Made by a program: the position numbers and the translations under genes. 64,000 nucleotides of DNA from Gemmatimonadota bacterium. Lineage in GTDB: Bacteria > Gemmatimonadota > Gemmatimonadetes > Gemmatimonadales > Gemmatimonadaceae. The DNA is taken from the NCBI GenBank assembly GCA_027307165.1, contig DAHUXM010000004.1, positions 62,001 through 126,000 of the forward strand. The letters run 5' to 3'. This document shows positions 26,309-33,947 of the stretch, in pieces. The notes beneath the pieces were generated by a model. That model worked only from the letters and a program-made list of their open reading frames with translations. It was not told the origin of the DNA and ran no database searches. Numbering within the stretch: the stretch's first letter is position 1; every line of letters starts with the position of its first letter.

Positions 26309-26713
26309 TCACCGCTTTACATACTCCCCGCTCCGAAATCTCAGCGCCGACCAGTCCTCGTCTATCGCAACCATCCGAACAGTCTCGAATCCTGCGTCAC
26401 TGAGCACCGTCCACCCTGAATCCCGATTGAACTCGCACTTGTACCGCTTCGACGTTCCCTTGGGATACGCGATCCACAGGATTGCATCGCCTTCCGCCTT
26501 CGCACTCAACGCCCTCGACGCACGATCCAGTTCCGTCTGAGTAATCGCAAACGCAATGGCAAATCCAATCTTCTTCACCTCGCCCGGGTCGCGCACGACG
26601 CGCACGGAGCCGAGCGTCGCCAGCTCGGGCTCGAACGACGCCGGTGCATTCATGACCACGATTTCACTCTGATCTTTCAAGTTCATCTTCTTGAACAATG
26701 CCGACGTCATCAT
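26309..26713 (-). CDS. DUF3052-like protein
   Basis: 134 residues from the first of two ATG codons at 26713. The pattern ALFKKMNLKDQSEIVVMNAPASFEPEL, then GDAILWIAYPKGTSKRYKCEF, then GFETVRMVAIDEDWSALRFRSGEYVKR follows the DUF3052 family. There, an LWxxYPK core is followed by xAxDxxWSxLRF. No signal peptide or membrane helix is present. Function is unknown. It lies just upstream of the DGPF gene and overlaps none of its promoter elements, so it seems to be a separate unit. Confidence 0.65.
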   Translation of the reverse strand: MMTSALFKKMNLKDQSEIVVMNAPASFEPELATLGSVRVVRDPGEVKKIGFAIAFAITQTELDRASRALSAKAEGDAILWIAYPKGTSKRYKCEFNRDSGWTVLSDAGFETVRMVAIDEDWSALRFRSGEYVKR

Positions 26714-26743
26714 GACCCCACTGAGTGTGAAACGCGGGATTTG

Positions 26744-26780
26744 AAAAAGGGGCTCACGAACGTTCCGTGAGCCCCTTTTA
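26744..26780 (-). terminator. Rho-independent terminator after the TPR-protein gene
   Basis: An inverted repeat (GGGGCTCACG with CGTGAGCCCC) is flanked by A-rich and T-rich runs, so it can work in both directions. It lies 28 bases after the stop of the gene at 26808-28334 and just before the start of the DUF3052-like gene. In the minus direction it ends the TPR transcript. Confidence 0.88.
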
Positions 26781-26807
26781 TAATACCGCCGTACCTCGAT
26801 CGCCAGA

Positions 26808-28334
26808 CTACACGATCGGCTTGTACCGGTATCCCGCAACACCCGCTGCCTGCGCCGTCGCCTTGAACGGCGCCGAAGCCTTTGGTGCAACCGGACCAAC
26901 CGTCACCGACTGCGTCCCTACAACGGTACCGCTCTTGTCGAGGAACTCTACCGTCATCGTGTACGACTTGGCAGCCGCGCCACGATTCTCGATCGTTCCG
27001 CTCAGCGTCGCCGACTTGGCGGCGCTGTCCACGGCGAACTGCTGGATCTCGACGTTCGGCGTCATCTTCTCGGATTTGGTGTTGTACTTCACGAGCGAAT
27101 CCGTGTACGCCTTTGTCAGCTTGGGATCCTTTGTGTCCTTGAGCATTCCCGAATATCCGTACGCGTAAAGCAACCAGTTCGACGCGCTGTTTGGATCCAG
27201 CGCAACCAGCTTGTCGACGACAGGCGCGACTTTCTCCGGCTGCTTGGCGCCAACATAACTCGCCGCGAGATTCTTGAGCGCATCACGCTGATATGGATTG
27301 CGCTCGACCACGGCGGCAAACAGCTTGATCGCGTCGTCGGGCTTTTCGGCCTGCGTTGCGATTACACCGGCGTTGAGCAGCGCTTGATCGCCGAACCGGG
27401 CCGGATTCGCTGCGACTGGCGCGTAGATCTTCGCGTACTCGGTGGTGTCCTTTATCGCGAGCGCGATCTGAGATGCCAGTGCCTGCGCATGTCCCACACG
27501 TGCGTCCATCGTGCCGACGGGGATGTACGCTTCCCACGCTTCGATAGCCTGTTTGCCGATCGTCGCCTTGTCGGCGCCGGTGGCTCCGTCGTATTGAGTG
27601 GACAGTGTATTCGCCAGATCATACATCGCGTTCTGTTTCGCGTCGTTGTAGATCGTATCCGCGCTCGCGGCCTCGATGGCCTTGCGCATCATTGCGGTTG
27701 CGGTCGCATAATCCTTCTTGCTTGACGCGACTGATGCGAGCACGGTGTACGCGTACGGCGCCTTCCGGTCGATCGTCAGTGCACGCCTGGCGTAAACTTC
27801 AGCTGAGTCGTAGTGCTCCGCGTTGACGGCCGCAATCGCGGCGTTGACAGCCTCGAGCCACGGCTTCTGTTCGCGCCACTGCTCGATCTCCGACTTGCAG
27901 CCGGGCTGTGCCTTCTCTACAGTGGTGAAAGCGGAATCGGCGGCCGAGAGCAGGTCGATGTTCGCAGTCGGCTGCGTCGCTATTCCGTAGGTCGAGCGCG
28001 GTCCCGACGCCGGCACCCCCGCCTGCTGCAACATGAGGATGTAGGCCTGACCCAGATAGTACGCCCGTCCGACAGAGTCGGCGGCGTCCTTTGCGTCCTT
28101 GGTCGGCGTCGTAAGCGCCGTGATCGCGAGCTTGAGAGGCTTGGTGGCGTCCTGCTTCGCATTGACGCTCGCGGCAGCCTGTTGAAGAAACAAGGTCGCC
28201 TTGGCGACTGCCTGACTCGCGCCCGGGTCACATGCCGGCGCGGCTGGCGCTGGCGTTCCCTGGGCGCCGGCCAGGCCGGCATAGGCGGCCGCGCACAGGA
28301 GCGCCGGAATGGCGCTGCGCAACGAGATCGTCAT
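26808..28334 (-). CDS. Secreted tetratricopeptide-repeat protein
   Basis: 508 residues with a signal peptide (cleavage near LAGAQG). About eight helical repeats of TPR type cover residues 50-400, for example SAEVYARRALTIDRKAPYAYTVLASVASSKKDYATATAMMRKAI and DAIKLFAAVVERNPYQRDALKNLAASYVGAKQPEKV. The last 100 residues look like a beta-sandwich (FAVDSAAKSATLSGTIENRGAAAKSYTMTVEFLDKSGTVVG), typical of a FxLYD/DUF-type binding domain. It is a periplasmic or surface scaffold; the partner is unknown. It is transcribed alone and ends at a strong terminator. Confidence 0.75.
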   Translation of the reverse strand: MTISLRSAIPALLCAAAYAGLAGAQGTPAPAAPACDPGASQAVAKATLFLQQAAASVNAKQDATKPLKLAITALTTPTKDAKDAADSVGRAYYLGQAYILMLQQAGVPASGPRSTYGIATQPTANIDLLSAADSAFTTVEKAQPGCKSEIEQWREQKPWLEAVNAAIAAVNAEHYDSAEVYARRALTIDRKAPYAYTVLASVASSKKDYATATAMMRKAIEAASADTIYNDAKQNAMYDLANTLSTQYDGATGADKATIGKQAIEAWEAYIPVGTMDARVGHAQALASQIALAIKDTTEYAKIYAPVAANPARFGDQALLNAGVIATQAEKPDDAIKLFAAVVERNPYQRDALKNLAASYVGAKQPEKVAPVVDKLVALDPNSASNWLLYAYGYSGMLKDTKDPKLTKAYTDSLVKYNTKSEKMTPNVEIQQFAVDSAAKSATLSGTIENRGAAAKSYTMTVEFLDKSGTVVGTQSVTVGPVAPKASAPFKATAQAAGVAGYRYKPIV

Positions 28335-28543
28335 GTACTGCTACTCCTGGTTTCGGATGAATCTTGAAAGTTAGCGGGCGAATACCGTAAAAGTCACCCG
28401 ATTCGCCCCGCGACAATCACAATTATGATGCGAAATCCGGCTCATTCGGAGCCGGCCCCCCATCGGGAAGCACGATCTGCGCCGCGCTCGCCGTTCGCAT
28501 ACGGGCGGCTACTCGCAAATGATGGATCGAATAACTTCGTCAC

Positions 28544-29173
28544 ATGTCCCACAAACGCGCCATCACTCACCTCCGAAAGGCCGATCCCAAGCTGGCCGCT
28601 GTCATCGACGCCGTCGGCCCCTGCACGTTTGCGCCCGCCGAACACATGGCGCACTTCACGGCCATCACGCGGTCGATCGTTTTTCAGCAGCTCTCGGGCA
28701 AGGCCGCATCCACCATCTACAACCGTTTCGCGGCATTGTTCGACGACGAGACCCCCGTCGCACACAAGTTGATAGACCTGTCCGACGAGCAGATGCGCGC
28801 TGTCGGGCTGTCGCGCCAGAAGATTGGCTACCTGCGCGATCTAGCGACCCGCGTGCACACCGGCGATGTGCCGATCGACAAACTGGACGAGCTGTCCGAT
28901 GACGACATCATCACGACTCTCACATCGATCAAAGGAATAGGGCGCTGGACCGCGCAGATGTTCCTCATGTTCCGTCTCGGACGCCCGGATGTGCTCCCGG
29001 ATCTCGATCTCGGAATCCAGAAGGGAATTCAGCGCGCCTACCGAATGCGCAAGCTTCCGACTCCAAAGCGCGTGCTCGAGGTCGGTGCGAAATGGGCACC
29101 GCATCGCACGATTGCGTCGTGGTATCTATGGCGTAGTCTGGACGCGACCGCGGAGAACCGGCAGGGGACGTAG
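28544..29173 (+). CDS. DNA-3-methyladenine glycosylase II (AlkA/HhH-GPD family)
   Basis: 209 residues; removes alkylated bases from DNA in base-excision repair. The helix-hairpin-helix is LTSIKGIGRWTAQMF with GIG at 131-133. The catalytic Asp is Asp155 in LPDLDLGIQ. ITRSIVFQQLSGKAASTI is the usual N-terminal helix that inserts into the lesion. It lacks the N-terminal domain of E. coli AlkA, as do the short archaeal-type enzymes and yeast MAG-like forms. No Fe-S cluster cysteines are present. The stop codon TAG is the first triplet of an inverted repeat shared with the convergent kinase gene. Confidence 0.9.
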   Translation: MSHKRAITHLRKADPKLAAVIDAVGPCTFAPAEHMAHFTAITRSIVFQQLSGKAASTIYNRFAALFDDETPVAHKLIDLSDEQMRAVGLSRQKIGYLRDLATRVHTGDVPIDKLDELSDDDIITTLTSIKGIGRWTAQMFLMFRLGRPDVLPDLDLGIQKGIQRAYRMRKLPTPKRVLEVGAKWAPHRTIASWYLWRSLDATAENRQGT

Positions 29174-29213
29174 GGCGCGGATATATCCGCGCCTGGGGAG
29201 CATCCGCGCCCTA
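29171..29213. repeat. REP-like repeat containing the stop codons of two convergent genes
   Basis: TAGGGCGCGGAT (29171-29182) is repeated inverted at 29202-29213. Between them a second TATCCGCGCC makes GGCGCGGATATATCCGCGCC (29174-29193) a perfect 20-base palindrome. The TAG of the glycosylase gene and the TAG of the kinase gene are both the first three bases of a copy. It may also act as a bidirectional terminator, though no T-run follows. A further copy lies at 63507. Confidence 0.7.
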
Positions 29214-31196
29214 CTCGGCAGCCGACGGCCGCAATATCGAGCTCACTTCATGCTTCGCCGAGAGCGCGAGATCCAGTCCATGCTTGAGCTCCCGCGCCGC
29301 TTCGATCGACGTAGCGATCTGGCGCGACGCATCGCCGCCAGCGTGCATCTTGAGCAGATCGAGCCGTATCGATTCCAGCGCGGCCACGGTGTGCGCCAGA
29401 TCAGCGCGTGCGATTCCGCGCGCAGCGTCGAGCTCATCCACGGTCTGCTTGCGCTGCACTGATATACTCGTGTCATCGCTCAATGGATCGGCACCGCGAA
29501 GCCGCGAGATCGCGGTGTCGTTTATCGCCTCGTTGTACAAGCGATCCAGTTCCTGAATCCTGACTCTGCACTTCGCCGCGTGCGCTTCGAGCCCGCTCAC
29601 GACGCTGGGCAATTCTGGAAACTGATCGCGAACGGTCTGCGGCAACGCAGTAAAGAGATTGCCCGCCGCGCTGCCGAGCGCGACTTCGGTCGGCTGCGAC
29701 ACGAACGCGGCGGCGGGCCTGGTGTTTTTCGGGCGAAGCCACTTTGCGATCGTGATGCCGACGCGACTGTTCCACAACCGCTCGCGCAACGTCCCGGAAT
29801 TGAAGTTCTTGAATCGGCGGCCGAGCAATGGAACGCCAAGCGCCATGCTCATCGGAATCAGAATGAGCGGCAGCAGAACGGCTGCCGCGAAACCTGCACG
29901 CATCGCGATCGTATGGTGCTGATAGAACGCCTTGAGGAACGCGTTCGAGACGCTCTGCGCGCCGATGACGAGTCCGACGTCGGCCACCACGACCGCGGTC
30001 GTGATCGCCCGCAGAAACTTGAGCGCCGGCGTCTGGCCCTCGTGCAGCTCGATGCTCATCTCCTCCCGTCGGCGATCGTTCACCTCGGCCAGCGCGAACT
30101 GCATGTCTTCCACACCGTGTCCCGCACTCAGCACGCGTCGTGTCTGACGCGCGCGGAAGATCAGGTGCGGAATGAGAGGCAACGCAGCCATCCCGATGAG
30201 CGGAAGCCAGCCGGAGTGACCGCGAACAATCGTCACCACCGCCCCGAATCCAAATGCGAAGGACCACGCACTGTAAGGCACACGCATTGGATCGCGATTG
30301 TCCACCCAGAGTCGGAGCGCTGGCGGCAGCCGTCGCGTCGGAACCGTGCTCTCGCTCAACGCCTCGGCCATCGCCTCACCGGTGGCAAATCGCTCGGCGG
30401 GATCCTTGCGCAGAACCCGATCGATCACCGCGGCGAGCTGCGCCGGAACCCCGGTCTCTCGCGCCATCGATGGTGCGGGTTCCGATACCTGCTTGGCGAT
30501 AACAACTGCCGCGGTCCTGCCATCGAATGGCAGCCGACCTGTAGTGGCAAGAAATCCTATAATGCCCAGTGAATACAGATCCGCGCGTCCATCAATCGCG
30601 CCGGACGACGCCTGCTCCGGCGACATGTACTGCGCGGTCCCGACGATCTCGTGCGCCCCTGTAATGGCTGTCGCTGCATCTTCCACAGCGGCGATCCCGA
30701 AGTCCGTGACGAAAACTCGCTCGCTGTCACGCTCTAGCAGGATGTTGTCGGGCTTGACGTCACGATGCACGACGCCCTGGGCGTGCGCATACGCGAGCGC
30801 CCACGAAGCATCACGAAGAATGCGAGTCGCTTCGCGAGGGGGCAGAACGCCGCGAGAACGAAGTCGCTCGCCGAGTGATTCGCCATCGACATACGCCATC
30901 GAGAAGAACGCGACGCCGTTCTGCTCGCCAACACGGAAGATCGGCACGATGTTGGGGTGCGAAAGCCGCGCGGATGCGCGTGCCTCACGCATGAATCGCT
31001 CGCGCATGTCGGCGCGAAGTGCGAGCGCTGCCGGAAGAACCTTTATAGCGACGAATCGATCGAGCTCGACCTCGCGCGCGAGATACACCACGCCCATCCC
31101 ACCGCGGCCCAGCTCGCGATGAAGCGAGTACTGTCCCGCGAGCGCTCGCTGGACATCCTCGAATTCCTGCTCGCGAGTGTACGTTGAATCGGGCAT
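29211..31196 (-). CDS. Membrane Ser/Thr protein kinase
   Basis: 661 residues from MPDSTYTREQ; GAGGAGCG is well placed upstream. A complete Hanks-type kinase domain covers about 23-285: glycine loop LGRGGMGVVYLA, Lys52, HRDVKPDN (Asp146), DFG at 165-167 and GTAQYMSPEQ. Hydrophobic helices near 330-360, 415-440 and 455-475 follow, then a helical coiled-coil-like tail of about 150 residues. There are no PASTA or other extracellular sensor repeats. It phosphorylates proteins on Ser/Thr; its targets are unknown. Its stop lies in the repeat shared with the glycosylase gene. Confidence 0.9.
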   Translation of the reverse strand: MPDSTYTREQEFEDVQRALAGQYSLHRELGRGGMGVVYLAREVELDRFVAIKVLPAALALRADMRERFMREARASARLSHPNIVPIFRVGEQNGVAFFSMAYVDGESLGERLRSRGVLPPREATRILRDASWALAYAHAQGVVHRDVKPDNILLERDSERVFVTDFGIAAVEDAATAITGAHEIVGTAQYMSPEQASSGAIDGRADLYSLGIIGFLATTGRLPFDGRTAAVVIAKQVSEPAPSMARETGVPAQLAAVIDRVLRKDPAERFATGEAMAEALSESTVPTRRLPPALRLWVDNRDPMRVPYSAWSFAFGFGAVVTIVRGHSGWLPLIGMAALPLIPHLIFRARQTRRVLSAGHGVEDMQFALAEVNDRRREEMSIELHEGQTPALKFLRAITTAVVVADVGLVIGAQSVSNAFLKAFYQHHTIAMRAGFAAAVLLPLILIPMSMALGVPLLGRRFKNFNSGTLRERLWNSRVGITIAKWLRPKNTRPAAAFVSQPTEVALGSAAGNLFTALPQTVRDQFPELPSVVSGLEAHAAKCRVRIQELDRLYNEAINDTAISRLRGADPLSDDTSISVQRKQTVDELDAARGIARADLAHTVAALESIRLDLLKMHAGGDASRQIATSIEAARELKHGLDLALSAKHEVSSILRPSAAE

Positions 31197-31290
31197 CGGG
31201 TTTCGCTCCTCATACGAAATATGCACTGCCGAATGTTACCGGCCAGTGCACGTATCAGACACCTGCTGTGCGCGTATGGTGCACCCGGCG

Positions 31291-32130
31291 CTAACTCGAT
31301 CGCTTCACGATCTCCGCATCGCCCGAGACTGCTTCGGCCGGATCGGCTTCGCCCGGCAGAACCGTGAACGGAAGCAGGATCGATATTCGTCGATTGGCCG
31401 GATCCATGGGATTGCTCGGCACCCGCAGATCCCTGTCGGCCATGCCACGCACTTCGACGATCCGGGACGGATCGACCCCAGCCGCCTGTACCAGGCGTCG
31501 AGCGGCGTTTGCCCGGTCCGAAGACAGCTCCCAGTTGGTGTACGACGCGGAGCTGCCGAACTGCTGCGAGTCGGTATGACCTTCGATTATGATCGGCGTT
31601 TGCAATCGACTCAGCTCGGCGCCGATAAGGCGCAGTGCCGCGACGGTGATGGGCAACGGCTCCGCCGATCCGTTGCGAAAGAACGTCTGGCCGCTGCCGC
31701 TTTCGATCAGCTCGATGCGCAGACCACTCTTTGTCTGCACGGCCTCGATGTGTGCACCGAGCGCGCGGAGATCCGGCGAGCCGTTGAGTCGCGTGCGAAG
31801 ATCCTTGGCCAGATCGCCGAATTTTTTCTCTTCCGCCGTCCGAATCAGGATTCTGAGTGGCGGCTTGACCTCGCCAGCAGGTGAGTTTCCACTGGAGATG
31901 ATGTTCGTTCCAGCGGAGAAGCCTTTCTTGAAACCGACTGGATTGGAGAAGTAACCTTCGATCGCGTCCTTCATCTTCTGGTCCATGCTCAACAGCCACA
32001 TGACCATGAAGAACGCCATCATGGCAGTTACGAAGTCCGCATACGCGACCTTCCAGCTTCCGCCATGATGAGCCGCATGTGTCTTCTTCCTCTTGACGAT
32101 GCGGATGATCTGTTTTTCCTTGCCCGGCAT
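31291..32130 (-). CDS. motB: Flagellar motor stator protein MotB
   Basis: 279 residues from ATG 32130 (GTG at 32136 is possible). With this start the proton-carrying Asp of the membrane helix, in SWKVAYADFVTAMMAFFMVMWLL, is Asp32 as in E. coli MotB. The peptidoglycan-binding OmpA-like domain follows at about 150-260 (IIIEGHTDSQQF, NWELSSDRANAARRLVQAAGVDPSRIVEVRGMADRDL, NRRISI). Together with MotA it forms the ion channel of the stator and anchors it to the wall. MotB starts 13 bases after the motA stop, so they form an operon. Confidence 0.95.
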   Translation of the reverse strand: MPGKEKQIIRIVKRKKTHAAHHGGSWKVAYADFVTAMMAFFMVMWLLSMDQKMKDAIEGYFSNPVGFKKGFSAGTNIISSGNSPAGEVKPPLRILIRTAEEKKFGDLAKDLRTRLNGSPDLRALGAHIEAVQTKSGLRIELIESGSGQTFFRNGSAEPLPITVAALRLIGAELSRLQTPIIIEGHTDSQQFGSSASYTNWELSSDRANAARRLVQAAGVDPSRIVEVRGMADRDLRVPSNPMDPANRRISILLPFTVLPGEADPAEAVSGDAEIVKRSS

Positions 32131-32143
32131 TGCCACGATCTAC

Positions 32144-33001
32144 TCAGGCAGCGCGGCGGCGAGTCAAGTTCTCCAGCTCGGAGAAACTTGGACGATCGCC
32201 TGGCTCTATGTTGCGGCGCGCGAATTCGACAGCGGTCATCGGCGAATCGCCACGCGCAAACGCGAGCAGGGCAGTGCGGATCGACATCATGTATGCCTCC
32301 TCCGCGCGTATCCTCGTCTCGACTGCAGACGCGATCGGACCGACGACTCCGTACGACAGCAGAATTCCGAGGAACGTTCCCACCAGTGCGGCGGCCACCT
32401 TCTCGCCGATCTCCGATGCTGCGCCGCCAATCGATCCCATCGTGATCACGACGCCAAGCACGGCGGCGACGATTCCGAAACCAGGCATCGCGTCGCCGAC
32501 TCTGTTCAACGCGCCGGGCACGAGCATCGCTTCCTCATGTTGGCGCTCGAGATCGAGATCCAGAATCTCCGCGAGATGATGGTCTTCCACTGCGCCCGTC
32601 AGAAGCACCTTCAGTGTGTCCGTGAGGAACGCGACTGCATGATGATTCTTCGCGACCGATGGATACTTGTTGAAGATGTCGGACTTCTCCGGATCTTCGA
32701 TATGAGCTTCAAGGCCGATGAGGCCTTCCTTGCGCGCCTTCTGGAATACGTCGTACAACAACTGCAGCAGCTCACCATACGCCTTTTCCGTGTACGGGCT
32801 CGGCTTGAGAAGCCCGAACACCGACCCGAATACGCGCTTGATGAGCGCCGGCGGGTTGCCGACGACCATCGATCCGAATGCGGCGCCGCCAATGACGACG
32901 AATTCAGATATCTGGATCAGGGCAGCTACCTTGCCGTGCTCCATTATGAATCCGCCGAGGATGCTGCCGAAAACGACCACCAAACCAATGATTACGAACA
33001 C
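32144..33001 (-). CDS. motA: Flagellar motor stator protein MotA
   Basis: 285 residues from a GTG at 33001, with AGGAAAG upstream. Four hydrophobic segments are visible (about 2-20, 30-50, 168-190, 205-225). The cytoplasmic loop carries the charged residues that touch FliG (LLQLLYDVFQKARKEGLIGLEAHIEDPEKSDIF). DAMPGFGIVAAVLGVVITM and TFLGILLSYGVVGPI are the family motifs. With MotB it makes the proton-driven stator. It lies at the left edge of the flagellar locus, divergent from a small unknown gene at 33080. A sigma-28-like -10 element lies at 33066-33073. Confidence 0.95.
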   Translation of the reverse strand: MFVIIGLVVVFGSILGGFIMEHGKVAALIQISEFVVIGGAAFGSMVVGNPPALIKRVFGSVFGLLKPSPYTEKAYGELLQLLYDVFQKARKEGLIGLEAHIEDPEKSDIFNKYPSVAKNHHAVAFLTDTLKVLLTGAVEDHHLAEILDLDLERQHEEAMLVPGALNRVGDAMPGFGIVAAVLGVVITMGSIGGAASEIGEKVAAALVGTFLGILLSYGVVGPIASAVETRIRAEEAYMMSIRTALLAFARGDSPMTAVEFARRNIEPGDRPSFSELENLTRRRAA

Positions 33002-33065
33002 GCGTATCTTTCCTGACTTCCGTCAGCCAGCGTGTAACTGGCCCAAGTTCTTCGCATAGGTGTCA

Positions 33066-33073
33066 GTATCGGC
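33066..33073 (-). promoter_or_regulatory. Sigma-28-like -10 element upstream of motA
   Basis: GCCGATAC on the minus strand matches seven of eight bases of the FliA -10 (GCCGATAA). The expected -35 region, 15 bases upstream, is poor (CCAG). A start about seven bases downstream leaves a leader of roughly 58 bases to the motA GTG. Transcription would start just upstream of the divergent gene at 33080. Confidence 0.4.
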
Positions 33074-33079
33074 GAACAG

Positions 33080-33649
33080 ATGGCAAAACTGGACATGGAT
33101 ACCCGCGCCGGGCGCCCCGAAGGTTGGGCCGCGGTGCTGGACAAACTGCTACTCGGCGTCACCCACAACATCAGCAATCGCGTAGCTACGCTTGCCGGAG
33201 TTTCAGACATTCTGTCTGGGGATCCGACAATTCCGCCGACATTGCGGGCCCTGGCCGACGAAGTCCCGCGGCTGGAGGAGGGAATTCGGCTATTGCGACT
33301 GCTTGCGGTGCCGGACGACGAGGGTGATGAGGCGCTGGAAGCCACGCGGGCCACCGACGACGCGATTTCGCTGGCCAGCCTTCATCCGGCCTGCCGGAAC
33401 GTTCGTTTCGAGGTCGAGGGGAGGCGAGAGGTGCCACCGGTCATAGCGCGACCGACTGCTCTCACGCATGAAATAGTGGCCGCGCTCGTGGCGGCGGCGT
33501 CCAGATTGGCCGACCCGGACGGCAGTGCGGGAGGGACGGGTGCACCGGCTCCAATTCAGATCGTGTTTTCGTGCGAGGTGGATGATCTGCTGATTCACGC
33601 CGGATCATCTGTGGTGCGAGCGCGATTGCTCAGCGCGGGGCGGAACTGA
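33080..33649 (+). CDS. Unknown protein with a histidine-kinase-like dimerisation motif
   Basis: 189 residues and the only plus-strand gene in the left two thirds of the flagellar locus. Residues 22-45 read LDKLLLGVTHNISNRVATLAGV, similar to the H-box helix of histidine kinases (His followed by an Asn three residues later). The second half (about 95-185) looks like a degenerate ATPase-type domain without recognisable N or G boxes. A protein with a phosphorylatable His but no ATP site would resemble ChpT-type phosphotransferases. That is a hypothesis only. It sits between motA and csrA, divergent from motA, and its end is eight bases from the csrA end. Confidence 0.55.
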   Translation: MAKLDMDTRAGRPEGWAAVLDKLLLGVTHNISNRVATLAGVSDILSGDPTIPPTLRALADEVPRLEEGIRLLRLLAVPDDEGDEALEATRATDDAISLASLHPACRNVRFEVEGRREVPPVIARPTALTHEIVAALVAAASRLADPDGSAGGTGAPAPIQIVFSCEVDDLLIHAGSSVVRARLLSAGRN

Positions 33650-33656
33650 ACCGCAA

Positions 33657-33899
33657 TTAACGCGGCGATTCTGTCTTTTTGAGCGGAATGGTCGTGGCCC
33701 ACTCCTTTGCTTCGGAAACGACGTTGGCGCGCTTGTTTTCGTCCGCGATCTGATTGACTATCTCACCGCGCAGAATCGTCACGTCGCTGGGCGCTTCGAT
33801 GCCCAGACGCACGCCGCTCCGGTCGCACTGGAGCACGACGATCTTGATGCCACCGTCGATGATTAGCGTGTCTCCGGGCCGCCGCCCCAGAATCAGCAT
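33657..33899 (-). CDS. csrA: Carbon storage regulator CsrA
   Basis: 80 residues; the family is usually 60-75, and the extra length is a charged C-terminal tail. MLILGRRPGDTLIIDGGIKIVVLQ, VRLGIEAPSDVTILRGEIV matches CsrA throughout, including the RNA-binding segment GIEAPxxVxIxRxEI. CsrA binds GGA motifs in mRNA leaders and blocks translation; in flagellated bacteria it represses flagellin until FliW titrates it. It follows flgK by 48 bases, so it is probably made with the late hook-junction genes. fliW lies 29 kb away at 63057. Confidence 0.93.
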   Translation of the reverse strand: MLILGRRPGDTLIIDGGIKIVVLQCDRSGVRLGIEAPSDVTILRGEIVNQIADENKRANVVSEAKEWATTIPLKKTESPR

Positions 33900-33947
33900 G
33901 GGATAAGCGGAAGATAACCCGGTTGCCGAACTAAGCTAGCGAAAGTG

